DNA of 64,000 nucleotides from Coturnix japonica (lineage: Eukaryota > Chordata > Aves > Galliformes > Phasianidae): positions 74,841,221 through 74,905,220 of the forward strand of contig NC_029516.1 of the NCBI RefSeq assembly GCF_001577835.2, read 5' to 3'. Position numbers and translations under genes: made by a program. Every line of letters starts with the position of its first letter. Position 1 is the stretch's first letter. The notes below the pieces were generated by a model. That model did not search any database. It was given only the letters and a program-made list of their open reading frames with translations, and was not told where the DNA came from. Positions 12,301 through 25,200 of this stretch are shown piece after piece.

Positions 12301-13975
12301 TGACTGTTTCCAGTTTGTTCACTACTATTCACAAAGAGCACTATGCAATACTATGGGTTTTTTTGCTGTTAATTTCTTTAGAATATCCCTTTAGTGATAT
12401 TCACAATTCTGTACATCTCCCCTAACCCACTGACAAACCTATGATCATCCTTCTTTGCCTTGGATTTTTTTTCCAGTTTCAAGGTGAGAGAATCAGACAC
12501 GTATGTAGTGTTCAAGAGAGACACAACAGGTTTCCATAGTGGCATAATGATAGTCTGATTTCTTTTTGTATTATTTTCTTCATAGCTTCTAACATCCATT
12601 TTGGCTTTTTGACCACTAGTGAACAGAGAACAAGCCTTTCAAGTAACTCCCTTTCATAAACCTAAGCTCTAGCCCAGAACAGCACCAGTCCCAGTATAGA
12701 CAATTGAACTTCACTAGTTACAGAACCACAGAATTGCAGGGGTTGGAAGGGACCTCAAGAGAACAGAGTCCAACCTCCCAGCCAAAGCAGGTACCCTACA
12801 ATAGGTCACACAGGTTATTTCCCTGCACACAAGAAACTGATCATATATTATTCTTGTTTCTACCTTGCAACCATATTATCAAAGTTTATTTTGAAGCCTT
12901 CTACTACTCTTCATCACCTGTATCAGCCTGACCACCCTCAGCTATCCACATGCAGATCTCCTTTGGAGAATCTCACAAAGTTTGTAAGCAGGATGCCAAT
13001 TCATGAAAGTCCTGTTACAATATCCATTCTGTGTATAGGTGTCCACTGATCCTAGTTGTCTTATACCCACTTACTTAGTACAGGCTTCATATTTGTAAGC
13101 CAAATTCAGCAGATCAGCATGAGAATCTATATATTTTTTTAAGCTGCTATGACATCAGCCACATCTCATACTTCATACAGCATTCCAGCTCAAGAGCGAG
13201 GCTCTATACTGCCATTAACAACCCAGCACATTCAGTGCTTCACACTATCACATTTCTAGTCCAGTGATTTCTTTCACTGTGACTATTTTTATGTGTGCCT
13301 TCTGCAGACATGAACTGTTACTCAAGCTGCATAAGAAACAAAGACGCATATCCATGTCAGGTGAGGAAAAGGTGTGCCACACCACAATAGCTTCAGCCCA
13401 GAGGATAAAGACAAATTTACTAACCTTGACAAAACTGTTAAAAACGCATCTTTGGTTCACAGCCTTTCATTTCAAAACTAGGAAATACTATACTGCAAAT
13501 GTCAAGAGTATTACATTATCAAACACTGAGTTATATCTTTTCTCACACTGCAAACTCACTGAGTTACTCATAGTCATCACTGCTGCCTGGACAAAATGCC
13601 AATGCTGTTTTATGTAATCACTTTCTAGGAAGCGCTACCGTAGACCGAGAAGACATCCCAGCTAACTTGGTGAAAGACATTCGAAATTATTTCCAAATTA
13701 GCCCAGAGTATTTCTCCATGCTTCTAGTTGGAAAAGATGGAAATGTCAAATCCTGGTATCCTTCTCCAATGTGGTCTATGGCAATTGTGTACGATCTCAT
13801 TGATTCCATGCAGCTTCGGCGACAGGAAATGACAATTCAGCAATCGCTCGGCATGCAGTGCCCAGAAGATGAGTATGGTGGGTATGGTTACCATAGCTAT
13901 CACCAGGGATACCAGGAAGGTTATCAAGATGACTACCGCCACCATGGAAGTTACCACCATGGATATCCATACTGA
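3220..13975 (+). CDS. CCDC80: CCDC80 (DRO1/URB), C-terminal six coding exons
   Basis: Secreted extracellular-matrix glycoprotein implicated in cell adhesion, adipocyte biology and growth suppression. Six coding exons join with consistent phases: 3220-3376, 7735-7871, 8128-8276, 10844-10947, 12215-12295 and 13629-13975. Together they give 324 residues plus a stop. All five introns are GT-AG. The protein starts LITTPKADNTMYVQQRDEYL, continues through FFMVLTDTDMKVKQYYEVP, then FRWRRRLVVISAP and WAYSQQL, and ends in a His/Tyr/Gly-rich tail finishing HHGYPY. All of this closely matches the C-terminal half of mammalian CCDC80, covering the last P-DUDES (thioredoxin-like) repeats. The N-terminal large exon, signal peptide and promoter lie to the left of position 1. 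It is tail-to-tail with SLC35A5, as in human. I am confident of the identity. The 5' edge of the first exon (3220) is the least certain boundary because its upstream partner is not visible. Confidence 0.95.
7735..7871 (+). CDS. CCDC80: CCDC80 coding exon b
   Basis: Acceptor gtattaag|ATAATG, donor GTCAAG|gtgaga. Encodes NEKPMKVIEDEDLVDQ through MKVK and leaves phase 0. Confidence 0.93.
7911..7956. repeat. (AT)n/(TATG) microsatellite
   Basis: Run of alternating TA with a few G interruptions just 40 bases after the CCDC80 exon b donor. Confidence 0.9.
8128..8276 (+). CDS. CCDC80: CCDC80 coding exon c
   Basis: Acceptor catgacag|CAATAC, donor TCCAG|gtatta. Encodes QYYEVPIAMKSVFDLIDTF and the Lys-rich KDMERQKKEGIVCKEDKK segment. 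Ends in phase 2 within an Arg codon. Confidence 0.93.
9575..9632 (+). mobile_element. Mariner (Galluhop-like) terminal fragment
   Basis: Short stretch, CTGAAACTAATGCCTCCTGT then TTATTTCC, that matches the start of the longer copy at 29752. Similarity ends after about 50 bases. Confidence 0.5.
10844..10947 (+). CDS. CCDC80: CCDC80 coding exon d
   Basis: Acceptor gtttccag|GTTCCG, donor TTTTG|gtgagt. Encodes FRWRRRLVVISAPSDEDWAY and SQQLAALSGQACNF, the first strand and helix of the last DUDES repeat. Confidence 0.93.
12215..12295 (+). CDS. CCDC80: CCDC80 coding exon e
   Basis: Acceptor ttccacag|GTCTGC, donor AAATG|gtaagt. Encodes LRHITILKLLGVGEDVGGVL and ELYPIN. Confidence 0.93.
12722..12815 (-). 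mobile_element. CR1 LINE 3' fragment
   Basis: AGAACCACAGAATTGCAGGG and GGTTGGAAGGGACCTCAAGA with ATTGCAGG in place of the usual CATAG; 3' end of an older CR1 copy. It may extend to about 12925 in decayed form. Confidence 0.8.
13629..13975 (+). CDS. CCDC80: CCDC80 terminal coding exon
   Basis: Acceptor ctttctag|GAAGCG; the stop TGA is at 13973-13975. Encodes VKDIRNYFQISPEYFSMLLV, then SMQLRRQEM and a low-complexity Tyr/His/Gly tail with GYQEGYQDDYRHH-type repeats ending HHGYPY. The tail is conserved with mammals and is probably a flexible matrix-binding end. Confidence 0.95.
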
Positions 13976-14194
13976 AAAGAGCAAGTTAGCCTCTGACTGC
14001 CCTGTGCCTGTCTTCTAATAGCTATCCAAGCAATACATGGCCGGTCGCAAAGGGTTTTTTCCAGGCCACCTAGATATCCATGCCTCTCCTTCTTCCACTG
14101 TTCAATCAAGGGACTTTGTTTATTTGCCTTCTCAAAAACGCAGGAGCCTTTTTACAGTGAAACAATTTGAAACAGTAGTATTGAAGCTTTAAAC

Positions 14195-14200
14195 AATAAA
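14195..14200 (+). terminator. CCDC80: Polyadenylation signal AATAAA, probable for CCDC80
   Basis: Canonical AATAAA 220 bases after the CCDC80 stop. It is followed by a T-rich stretch (14211-14224) that could act as downstream element. A second AATAAA lies at 14459-14464, so alternative 3' ends are possible. Confidence 0.5.
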
Positions 14201-17102
14201 GACGCCTTTATATTTTTAATCCTTTAAAAACAAAGGGCATCAGCAGTTGCTGTTTGTTTGTACTAAAACCAAACAAAAAGTCCCCACACCCTCAGTCCAT
14301 GGACGCTACTGTAGGGCAGGATATGAACAGTCGGACAAATATTGCAATGCTCTTTTTAGTATTTTTTTCTAAGAAGAAAAAAGAAAAGTATATTTATTGG
14401 AAAGCGAGAATTTTGCATTGTGCTGATGAAGATAAGCAAAGAACTTCAGAACTTTCCCAATAAAGGAAACGTTATGAAAGAGGCATTTGACAAGTTCTTC
14501 AATAATCATTTAAAACATCCTTTTGAAGTAACTTGTCTAAAAAAGAAAACAAAACAACACAGCATCCCTTCTACAGTGCATCAGCATTATAATTTGCTGA
14601 CTTTGCCAGTGAAAGTAAGAATTTATGGTTCTGGCAGTACTTGTTCCGACACTAAACAGTGTCAAGTTCTCTTAACAGCAAAGCTGGCTGCAAGGCCATC
14701 TATTCTCTCAGTTGGGGTCCCTGTTCTTCTAAGGTCTTACCCACCTGGCAGTTAATTCTAAGATAATGAGAGCTAAGCGAAAACACCAGCCATATAGTCT
14801 TGTCTGAAAGGAACTGAAAAGCATTATTCCTAATCAGGAAAAAAGAACAAAAAAAAACCACCAAAAAACATTGTCATTCACATATTTTACGTTGTACTAG
14901 CTCTCTGCTGTAATGTTATGTAAACTATTGCTCTAAACTTCAGATTTCCTTCTACCTCTTCTCATATCCTCTCCCCTTGAAAAAAAAAAAAAAAGAAAAT
15001 CTGGATGAAATGTTTATAGAATTGTTTGGGTATAATTTGATTTGCTACTAAACCAGCTATATTTCTGCCACATTTTCTGGAATGGTTTTCTTTTCCCTTC
15101 TCACTGGTGTCTTTGGGCACTGGGTCCATTGCATAACCTTATTCTCTTGAAGTCAGTTGCAGGAACTCCTTGCATAGCCATGTTTTCAATACCATTTGGG
15201 TTAGACTTCCAAACACTAAAGACTCGGGAACAAGATTCAGGAATATCTTGAAGTCATCATGCAAAGCGGCACAGTACTCTCTTCTACTGTTTCAGGCACA
15301 CCTAATCAGTCATTTTTCTTTTTTATAATCTATTACATGGAAGCATATGCCAGGTATGCATTCATGCCTTTCATGCGTATGTGTAACAGAGCACACAGGT
15401 TTTTGTCTGGAGCTAAGTGGGTGAAGATAGACTTCTGACAGAGCCATTCAGAGAGGACTGATGCTTGCAGAGTACCTCTTAACTTACTTCTATGGCACTT
15501 CTACTTCAAATCCTTTTAGAACAACAATACATATTTACCTCAAAGACTCCAAGTATCAGAGAGACAGACAACTCCAAACCAACACTTCATTGTGCCAAAC
15601 ACAAATCAGTTCAAAAATACTGCATCTGTCCCTGCAGCACCACACTGAGGACAGGTTTATTGAGATTAAAGCCTTGTTTTAACAGTTCTGAGTAGGAAGT
15701 TCCAACACGGTGAAGGAAAGTTTCAAAGTTTCTTTTCTCATACATATTTCTGGGATTTAATTCAGCTCAAAGGCAGCTGTTATAATCCACAAGCTGTCTT
15801 TGAAGCACAATGGCTCAGTTTCTACATTCACAGAGTAGCTGAAATTAACCAATAAAAAAATCACTTTAATAAATTTGTTATAAATAAGTGAAACGTGAAG
15901 AGATCTCTCTTCCTTAGAGGCTTTATGAACTAATTCCTCCCACCCAAGGGAGAAGCATAACATTCTAAGCAGCGACAAAGTTCAAACATTTGTGAATCTG
16001 GGCTCTCCAACACCTTTGTTAAAGGCTATGTGTCAAAGTAATGCTGATCTCCAAAAAGCTCCTAATAAAACTCCCTATTGCCGTTTGAGGAGAAAAACAG
16101 TAAGCTAGAGGAGAAAAAAAAAACCAACTAGTAAGCCTTCTGACAAAGAGTAGGTGAAGGACAACACAGTGGAAGTACTTAACCACTATTATTGCAGTAA
16201 GGGTCACATGATCTATTTGTAAGGGATAGCTCTACACTTGCCAACCGGATCTGTTTTTCCAGCTAACAGTTGTTTATAGTCACTTTCTCTAACAAATGCC
16301 ATATACACACTACATTTGACTATCACCACGGGCAGTATGACTGCACAGAATTGCATGGTCATATTTCTGAATTACTTACACACTTTTTATTGCTAAGTTT
16401 ATGTCATGTCTTTACACATTTTTAGACAGCTAATGTTACTGTTACTGCCGAGAGGATACACAGTTCTCTTCCATTATTAACAGAAACCTGACTGGCCAAT
16501 CCAACAGAATCACTCCAACCCGTTCACTTGAAGACAACAGAAAGATTTCCACGTGTTAGGAACTACCTAACTCTACATGGAAAGTAAATCAAATAGATCA
16601 GTAAATCAGTATATCAGCATACATTCACAGTTATATACCTGATATCGTCGTGCAATCAGAGTTCAGCAAAACAAGTCAAGAATGACAACATCAGTGGAAC
16701 TTAAAGAGTGAAGAAGTGACTAAGGCTGACAAGAGCGGAATGCAAGCCTAAGTATGCTTTATAAAATTTGCTAATCAGTCATTTCCAACTCTTATCTCTC
16801 TTAAGGCAGATATTTCCTGTGTGAAGGTCAAATAATGTTTTCAAGACACTCATCTTCAGTTTGATATTCTGTCATTACAGGTATGAAGCTGAATTCTATG
16901 CTCTGACTTAATGTAAGGCAAAACTGTCTGCAAAAGTCATTGTAAATGTAAGTCACTCTAAATACAAAGCAGTCTAAAGCCAGCAGTACATTCATTTTCC
17001 ACGAAAACATCTGCTAAAAGCGGGTAGCTGAGACTGAAAAAAAACAACAATGAAATCAGGCAGGTATGTATTGCAAACCTGTATGCGATGGAAAAAAGAA
17101 AG

Positions 17103-17161
<59 letters not shown>
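17103..17161 (+). repeat. Homopolymer A-tract, about 58 bases
   Basis: Nearly uninterrupted run of A, preceded by a short GAAA-rich lead-in at 17090-17103. It resembles a retroposed poly(A) tail or a slipped A-tract, but no recognisable retroposed body precedes it. Confidence 0.9.
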
Positions 17162-17164
<3 letters not shown>

Positions 17165-18976
17165 GTCTTTTTGCAACTAAGTCTCAAACAGTTTGAGGGT
17201 TTTTTTCTGTTTGTTTGTTTTATAACACTGAACTTTCATTTCCCAAAGCAGGACATCATACACCAGTGAAACCATGTGGGATTAACACTCAAATATACTA
17301 CCTTATTCATTCTGTACAGATCCAAACGACAAGGGGTTTTTTTGTTGTTGTTGAAATGAGCTACTATGCAAGCACAACAAGATCAGCCATATAATGTTTT
17401 TCAGCTCAACACTACTTACAAGGTTACCTCATATAAACAAACCACAACAGTAATTTCTCTTTTGTATAATTATTCTTAATGCATGCTCGAAAAAGCTTAT
17501 GCTTCTGGGGAAAAACAAAAAGAGAACAATAAGATTTCACATTCATCATCCAAAAAACAGAAATCAGAATAGGAATTTCACATACGTAGTTTACGACAGC
17601 CATTGGCCACAACTGGAAACACGCTGCCCTTCTTGACAGACCAGTAACAGGAGGTATGCCAATTAATACAGCAATGAGCCATTAATACAGTATGTGTAAG
17701 TAAGCTGTTAGCACACAGAGCCTGGAAAAAGGGTAGCAGAGGGGAACAAAGACAGAACTGTCCTCATTCCACAGAGAAATGCATTACTATATCCTGTGGT
17801 ATGAGAGTTTGACGCTGAGCTTATTGCATACCTCCTTAAGAATTCCTTTGACAGAATCTTTCCAAGAACACATCAGTAACTCTTATCTGCATTCCTATTC
17901 ACTTCATCCTTCAATTTTTGAGATTCACTGAATTACTTGAAACCTATTTTTCATCTCACTCAAAATACAAGCCAACAGTTATTCCGAGATCATCCTGCCT
18001 GACACTCTGCGGAGTAACTTTTCCCTCTACAAAACGAATGCAAACCTTTATCAGCCTGAGCTGGTGGAGCAACGCCAAATGATACCAACACCTGTACCCT
18101 CCTGCTCAGTGCTCCACATGTTGTAGTGCCTCACTGTAGCTATGTAACATTCGCTTCCAGATGGTGACCTCAGTATAAAGTAAATCTCTACATATATGCT
18201 TTCCACATGAAGAAAAGATCCTATGATACATTCAAACTGAAGAACACACTTTTGTTTTATTCAGGCTCTTTCAATGTTAGGCCACATAAGTTGCATGTAA
18301 AGTATACTATTTTCTACAAAGGCATTCCAAATTTATTTTCCCCAAACACTGGGAGACAGGCACTAAGCAGTCTCATACCGGAAATGTGAGAGAGCTAGTG
18401 GCTGAAGTGAAATCTGTTCTGCTTCAGTCACATCCAAGAATCAAAAAGGACTCCACAGGAGCCAGTACAGAGTTACACTGGTGTAAGACAGGAATGAACA
18501 TTAAATTAAAACCATTCACATTGAAATCACACTCTAGAAATTCCTCTATCTGAAGGATCCTTAACCCAAATTATCTGATTTGTTATACATTCACAAGTCA
18601 AGGCTTGATGAGGTTGTTTCAGGGGGACTCCTCCACTCAACTAGGGATATTTCAATCTGATTTGCCAAAATACAATAGAACAGTCAATATGCCTCATTAC
18701 ACCTCATTATTTATAAGGTTATTAGCGCCAGCTTAATTAGAAGATTCTAATCAGTCCTCCCACCGCTTCTGCAAGATGAACAAGTTTTATCACCTTTGTT
18801 TTGCTAACTAAGGAATTCATACAGGAATTTGCACTGCTTCACAACAGTCAACCAAAGTGATGAAAGACACGCTGGCGTATTTGCAGAAAGGACTGCCCTC
18901 CAATGCAGCACATGTCACCCACACAACTGAGTCCAGTGTCCAAGTTTCTTCTTGTTCACATCAATTATAAGCTTTG

Positions 18977-18982
18977 TTTATT
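18977..18982 (-). terminator. SLC35A5: Candidate polyadenylation signal of SLC35A5
   Basis: AATAAA on the minus strand about 215 bases past the SLC35A5 stop. Alternatives on the same strand lie at 18332-18337 and 18256-18261. The choice between them cannot be made from sequence alone. Confidence 0.3.
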
Positions 18983-19195
18983 TCAGCAGATTTTAAACTC
19001 TTCATTTGCAGAGATGGTAAGAGGGAAAACAGCTTTCAAAAACGTGTGGCTCAAATTAAGATATTTGAATGTTTTCCTCATCTATCTCTGACATTTAGGC
19101 CCAAAGAAGTCTCAATCATTCAGCAAAAAGGGAAAAAAGGAAATATGAACATTCCCTCACTATGAGTAATAGCATTCTTCTCAGCCCGCTCCATG

Positions 19196-19264
19196 CTAGA
19201 GTGAATCTTCGTCTGTTTCAATGTCACTGCTTGGTTTGTTCAGTCTCTCAAATTCTTCTCCATC
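19196..19264 (-). CDS. SLC35A5: SLC35A5 terminal coding exon
   Basis: Acceptor cttgcag|GATGGA; the stop TAG is at 19198-19196. Encodes [20 protein letters not shown] plus SL, matching the acidic C-terminal tail of the mammalian protein. Confidence 0.93.
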   Translation of the reverse strand, partial: DGEEFERLNKPSSDIETDEDSL

Positions 19265-22200
19265 CTGCAAGAACCAGAAGCAGAAGAAAACAACGTTAAC
19301 AAAAGTTAACTTGTTATCAATGCATAAAGAGAGAAAAGAGAGAAGAAATTTTATTTTTAAGCAATCTCTATATCAACATCCAGGACTTCATCTTTTACCA
19401 GCATGTTGAAATCTTACTCTAGAACACATATGCTTAAAAGGGACAATCTCTCTAATGCTTTTTTCTGAAGCTTGATCCCTGAAAAAACTTGTAGCCCACC
19501 ATCAGGAAACTTGCTCACATAGTATTCTTTGTTTTTACCACATATACTCACTTGTAAATGACAAGATAGTTTCAGGTATAAACAACAACGACAACAAAAA
19601 CCACACAAAAAAAAACCCACATACTGTTTGTTAAACAAACATCTAAAAGGGCGCCATCTGTAAGTTTCAGAAAACATCTGTAGGAAGCTTCGTGTTTCCG
19701 AGAATTAAATGGAGACAGCACTCTCTGCTGGATGCAACACACGTTACAGACATACATCTGTCCACACAGAATGCAGAGACATGAACTCCTTCCCCTTAAG
19801 ACTGACCTATCAGCTCAGGTGAATGAGCTGAGATTCCTAAGGGTAAGCTCTCTGTGCCATATTTGAGTTGTCTAGGTTACAGTTCAATTTAGGGACAGGA
19901 AAAACAAACAAACAAACAACACACAAAAGGCCCTGGAGAAAAAGCTGTGTGCAAAAAAATATTAAAATGTCTACTCCAATATTACCTGTGTGTCTGTGGG
20001 TATCTTTGTTAAGACAGAAATAATCTTAAATAACAAATATTAATTTCTTCATGATGGGGTCCTACTTAAGTATTGCTAATTTCCGGCCATCAATTCCAAT
20101 TTCTGTATTCCCAGGGCCAGCAATATCCTCAACAGAGAATTTGTACAAAGCTGAAGTTGGTCACAGCACAATCACTGCAGAAAAGCATTCTTTATCTAGG
20201 ATTCACGAATTAAAAAGTCTCGTAAGGAAAGCAATACTTTTGAAGATTATTAACAAATACCGAGGAACACTGGTGTTTCAGTTGACAAATAATTTCAGTT
20301 CATATCCCATAGCGTAAATAGGGGAGAAATAAGAAAAAAAAATCAGAGAAGACAAGTATGGAAAAGCCTTACCCCACTTGACCTCTCCCACGTGTCTCCT
20401 TTGAAGAGCTTGCCCCTTTCCCTCATAGCAGTATATTCCAGGCCTCTTGGTTTACTGGCATTATAGATGAATATTGAAAGAAGCACTACAGGAGCTTCCA
20501 AAAAGAACTCTAAAGAAGGCCTGAAGTCAAAGATGACAAAAGACACTGTGGTGATGATGACAGTGGTGATCTGAGCTGTCATAACATGGAACATATTGTC
20601 TCGGAACTTCAAGATGAAGGCTACAGACAACCCCAGGAAAGCAGTGACAAATATGAGAGCCACTGAGAAGACGTTGTGCCCATAAAAGAATCCACAGTTC
20701 CCTATCTGCCTCCGGTCCTTAGCTTGTAGGCCAAGCATCAGCCCATTGAATAACACCCCAAAGGCATACAGTTTGCTGTTCTGTGTGAAGATGCTTTCAG
20801 CAAGCTGATCTCCATCTTTCAATATCTTTTCATTGTAGATGTTAGCCAGAGCAGAAATGAAACACTGCACTAGAATAAGCAGATGTCCCAGACTGAGTCG
20901 TAGAGGTTTCAATGCTCCTGCCATGGTACTTGTAACATTCCAATGGAAGACGGGAAGGAATCTTGGTGCTCCACAGCTACTATTTTCCATGCATGTTTCC
21001 TCTGGTCCAGCAGTAAGAAGGCAATGGTTAGATGGGCTGAAAAACATACTGTGATGGAACCCGTGCACAGCCAAGCTTTGCTGATGGCCTCCAGTTCCTA
21101 GTGTCAGGGCGACAATGGATAGGAATAAGATGACCAGAGATGCCCACTGTACCCAAGAGAGTTTTCGCCTAGGAGTAGACAAAAAAGCCACAAACTTTAG
21201 AAACATGGTCACACAAATTAAATGACAAGAGAACAAACTCTATGAAGCACACACAAGACATTGCGCTTGACTACTTATCTATGGCATGATGAAAAATCTT
21301 GATTTTTTTTTTTTTTGGCAAGGGGATCCCTACCTGGTGATTACAGAAATGCAGAATAGAGAATAAACCAATGTAGAGATAATGAAAGGAAAATCTTTCA
21401 AGATAAAGTCAGTTCTCGATGCTGGTTGCCTGACACCAAAAATCAACTGCTGTCCACATAATCACAGACTTGAAGGATTAAAAGGAAGTCAGACGTTCAA
21501 ATAATTCTCTCTCTGGTAAACCTTTACAACATTGCATTTTTTTCCCCCACAATTTTGTACACTTTTAAATTATTTTATGATGGTAGAAATGTGGTGTACG
21601 AAGCCTAATGGTCTTATCCATTGTAACTACCCTCTCTCTCAATCAAACAAAACTAGTTTATTGTGTGAGGGAAGAAAAAAAAAAAAAAAAAAACAAACCA
21701 TCAAAAATTTGGAAGCCGTCTGTGGAATCACAAGAGATATAAAACCAAAGAACTGAGAAAAACCACTTTGGCCAGACTACCAAACGCTCTTTTGGAAAAT
21801 GCATCTTTGTTCAAGGCTCACCACAAATAACTTTTCAGCTAGTGTATGAAAGCTAATATCCTTTTCCCTATCACATGAATAACAAAGAAGAGACTCACCC
21901 TATGCAATTCACCAGAAACATATTAGGGCAGGAACAGTATTACTGTAAACAGCTATTTTACTCTCATGTATCTCATCCTTTCTTGTTAGATTACATTTCA
22001 TTAAGAGTTACATCAGACTGGAAAGAAGTAACGCTCATCATTAAGTATGAAATTTAGTGCACAAATGAAGGTACACAAACCCAAACCTTAATTCTGATCA
22101 TTCAACATCTATCACTTGCAGTCTGTCGCAGGTGACAATATGTGGAGATATGTAGGAGACTCTAAATATTATTTCCAGCACCTTCATATGCAGAACACAA

Positions 22201-25200
22201 AGCCATTTCTCTAAGTTGGTGTAGTCACAGGAAAACAGTATTACTGTTGCTATCAGACAAAGAAAGACTGTAGTGTAACCACTGTATCTACGCTAGAACG
22301 ACAAAATTTAAAGTTTTGTTTACCTTATTAAGTACCACTTACTTTAGCACTATCCTGAACAGAAGAGCTGTTGTTATAATGACAAAATTTGAGAAGAGCA
22401 CAGCCATTGCCTAGAAAAAGAAGAGGAACAAAGTTATAATTCAGACACGCTGATATCAAAAGCCCACCAACTTTCAGTGACACCTTACAGAAAGAAGACT
22501 AGAGTGGAAAGCGGCACTCTTACTGAATCTTCTTTCATCAGCAAAGTGCTAAAATAACATTTAAGTGCCATTTCAAAGCATCAAGTGAAGCACTGATTCT
22601 CAGTTCCACTGCAGGGGAAAAACCTGTACTGAAACAAAGACATCAGGAAACAAATCCAGCTGAAAACATACTTGGCAAAAATGGTAATAGTTTACATGTC
22701 TCTCAGATAAGTTCCTCAGCCAGGCTCTGTCCTCATAAGGACAAAGTAGAGGGGGGCAATCACCTCTATCATCTTGCTGGCCACTCCTATTCTGATACAG
22801 CTCAGCATACAGTGTGCAAGTGCACACTGCTGGCTCATGTCAAGCTTTTCATCCAGCAGGACCACAAAGTCCTTTTTCCACAGAGCTGAGCTCAGTGAGC
22901 TCTCCTATCAGTCTGTACACGTATCTGGGATTGCCCTGACACAAGTGCAACACCATGCAGTTGACTTTGTTGAATCTCATTAGGCTCTCATGGGCCCACT
23001 TCTCAAGACTGTATAGGTCTCCCTGGGTGGCATCCCTTTCTTCAGTCATACTGACTGCACCACTAAGCTTGGTGCCATCAACAAACTTCCTGAGGGTACA
23101 CCCGACCTCACTGTCCACATCACTGATAAAGATGTTAAAAAACAATGGTTAAAAACAACTGACTCCCCAGGGGACACCACTCGTGACAGGACTCCACCTG
23201 GACACAGATCCATTGACCACAGTGGTCTGTTGGCAATGATCCAGCCAAATATTCATCCACCAAATAGTCCACCCTTCAAATCCATCTATCTCCAATTTAG
23301 AGAAAAGGATGCAGAGGAGGACCATGCCAAGGGCCTTGCACAAGTCAAAGAAGACAACATCAGTTGTCTTTGTTCACTGTTCATGCACACTGTATGCTGA
23401 GCTGTTCTCAGAACTTTGTTCACTGTTGCTGTATCTCCACTGTAGAAGTCCACCAGATTGTTCAAGCATGATCTGCCCATGGTGAAGCCATGCTGTCTCT
23501 CTCGGATCACTTACTCCAGCATGACACAGGGTCTCAAGTAAGCTGATGCATGACATGTCTGCCTAAGAAATCACAGCTTCATTTTATGCTTTGTCAAATT
23601 ACAACTGTTAAAAATTCGTGTTGGGTGAAAATTATGGAAGAAAACATTGAATGAAAAGATGAAACTGGAGCTGGTAGAAGCCACCGTGGAAGAAAGAGGC
23701 TTGAGTTAAAATTTATGTGCAAACAACATGCAAAAAATGGTTGAGTTTTTGACTAAGACAAAAACACGGCATACGTGAAACATCCCTGGTAACATAACAC
23801 AACCCAAATCTATGGAAGAATAGTTAAAATGAGCTAATTTGGAGCTGCTTTATTCTGAGGCCACCAGGGACCTCTGTCTCACATAAGTATGAATTGGAAA
23901 AAAATTTACAAAAGACCACCATGTTAGTGGCTTACATGCTACCAGCACTACCAGCAAAGCCTCTAAAAATAACATACACTAAACACTGAAGAATAACTGT
24001 GGTTACTGCTGAAGCTTCAAGAGAAAAGAGGTCACCGAAGCAACTCTATACTTGAGATGCCTGCTCACCTAAGTATAACACAGTCCAAAACCTATTTAGC
24101 TTTAAAACTCACATGAAACAAAGTTTAGCCTGGCATGGCTGCCTTCTTTTGGGTGCCTCACATCTGCCTTTTCACTTTGAGGGTTTTGTAACTCCATCAA
24201 GGTACTCTACCTTACAGGTATTTGGTTACCTCATTTACTATTTCTGTCTAGTTAGCCATGATGGTGTTACAGTTTTATCTACTCATCAGGTAAAAGATAA
24301 AAGACACTAAGAATTCCAAAGAAGAGTAACTTCAGTGCACATGTTCTGAGGAGAGAGAAATGTTTTACATGTGAATGCATATGAGTGTCTGCACGCAACA
24401 AAGAATCTGCAATGTACACTTAACAAAAGATTGCTCTAACTCAGCCAAATCCAACTGCTTAAGAAAGCAATAGTAGCGTATAGCCTTTTAAATATCAGAC
24501 TTGGCTATTATAAAAGTTATAGCTGAATTTCCTTCTACCCCCTCGCCCCCCCCCCCCCGCCTACCTTCCCCCCGCCCCCCCCCAAAAAAAAAGCAAAGAA
24601 CACAAAATAACATCAACTTATTTTAAGATACCAGATTACACAGAATTACAGAATGGTAGGGGCATTATTCATTTTAATCATTTTATTAAATGTATATGTG
24701 AAGTTGTGTAAATAAAGTGGCAGTTGCCACACAGAAAAGGACAACTCAAATAGCAGCAACATGTACAAATATATTGAGAAATACAGAATTGAAGGAGGCA
24801 AAGGATGGAAAACACAAAAAGCCTGCCCCATACTTAAAAAAATCAGCCTCTTCCTAAATCACTTAGGATAAAGGAATATTTCTGTGCATTTTCTCTACTG
24901 AGATCTGTAGAACTGGACCACTGGCAGGAGAAAGGATGGTCTAGCTGTTCAGATAATTACAAATCAATCGTCAATTGTCAATGTAGCAACTGTAGATAGT
25001 CTACAGTTAGTCTTATCTATTATTAAGACACTGAAAGATACTTCATTCAGTACACACATACTTACTGGCTGGAGGTAGGACAGCACATAGAAGACAATCA
25101 AGTTATCCAAAAAGTAAAGAAAGGCAGGAATTGACCATTTCATGGAATTACAAAAATTCTTCCAGGAAAGACATCCGAATGGATGATCTAAGCAGCCCTC

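Larger units (their letters stand above)
3377..13628 (+). other. CCDC80: CCDC80 introns between coding exons
   Basis: Five GT-AG introns: 3377-7734, 7872-8127, 8277-10843, 10948-12214 and 12296-13628. They hold a short mariner-like piece (9575-9632), an (AT)n run (7911-7956), a CR1 piece (12722-12815) and a three-copy 9-base repeat at about 3651-3678. The rest is unremarkable unique DNA. Confidence 0.7.
13976..19195. other. Tail-to-tail interval of CCDC80 and SLC35A5 (3' UTRs)
   Basis: 5.2 kb between the two stop codons. The left end should be CCDC80 3' UTR with AATAAA at 14195 and 14459. The right end should be SLC35A5 3' UTR, with TTTATT (AATAAA on the minus strand) at 18977-18982, 18332-18337 and 18256-18261. 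A pure A-tract lies at 17103-17161. No coding sequence recognised; open frames are short and lack family resemblance. Confidence 0.6.

Noticed and set aside
13724-13984. 86-codon minus-strand frame over the last CCDC80 exon
   Set aside because: Antisense shadow of the His/Tyr-rich CCDC80 tail.
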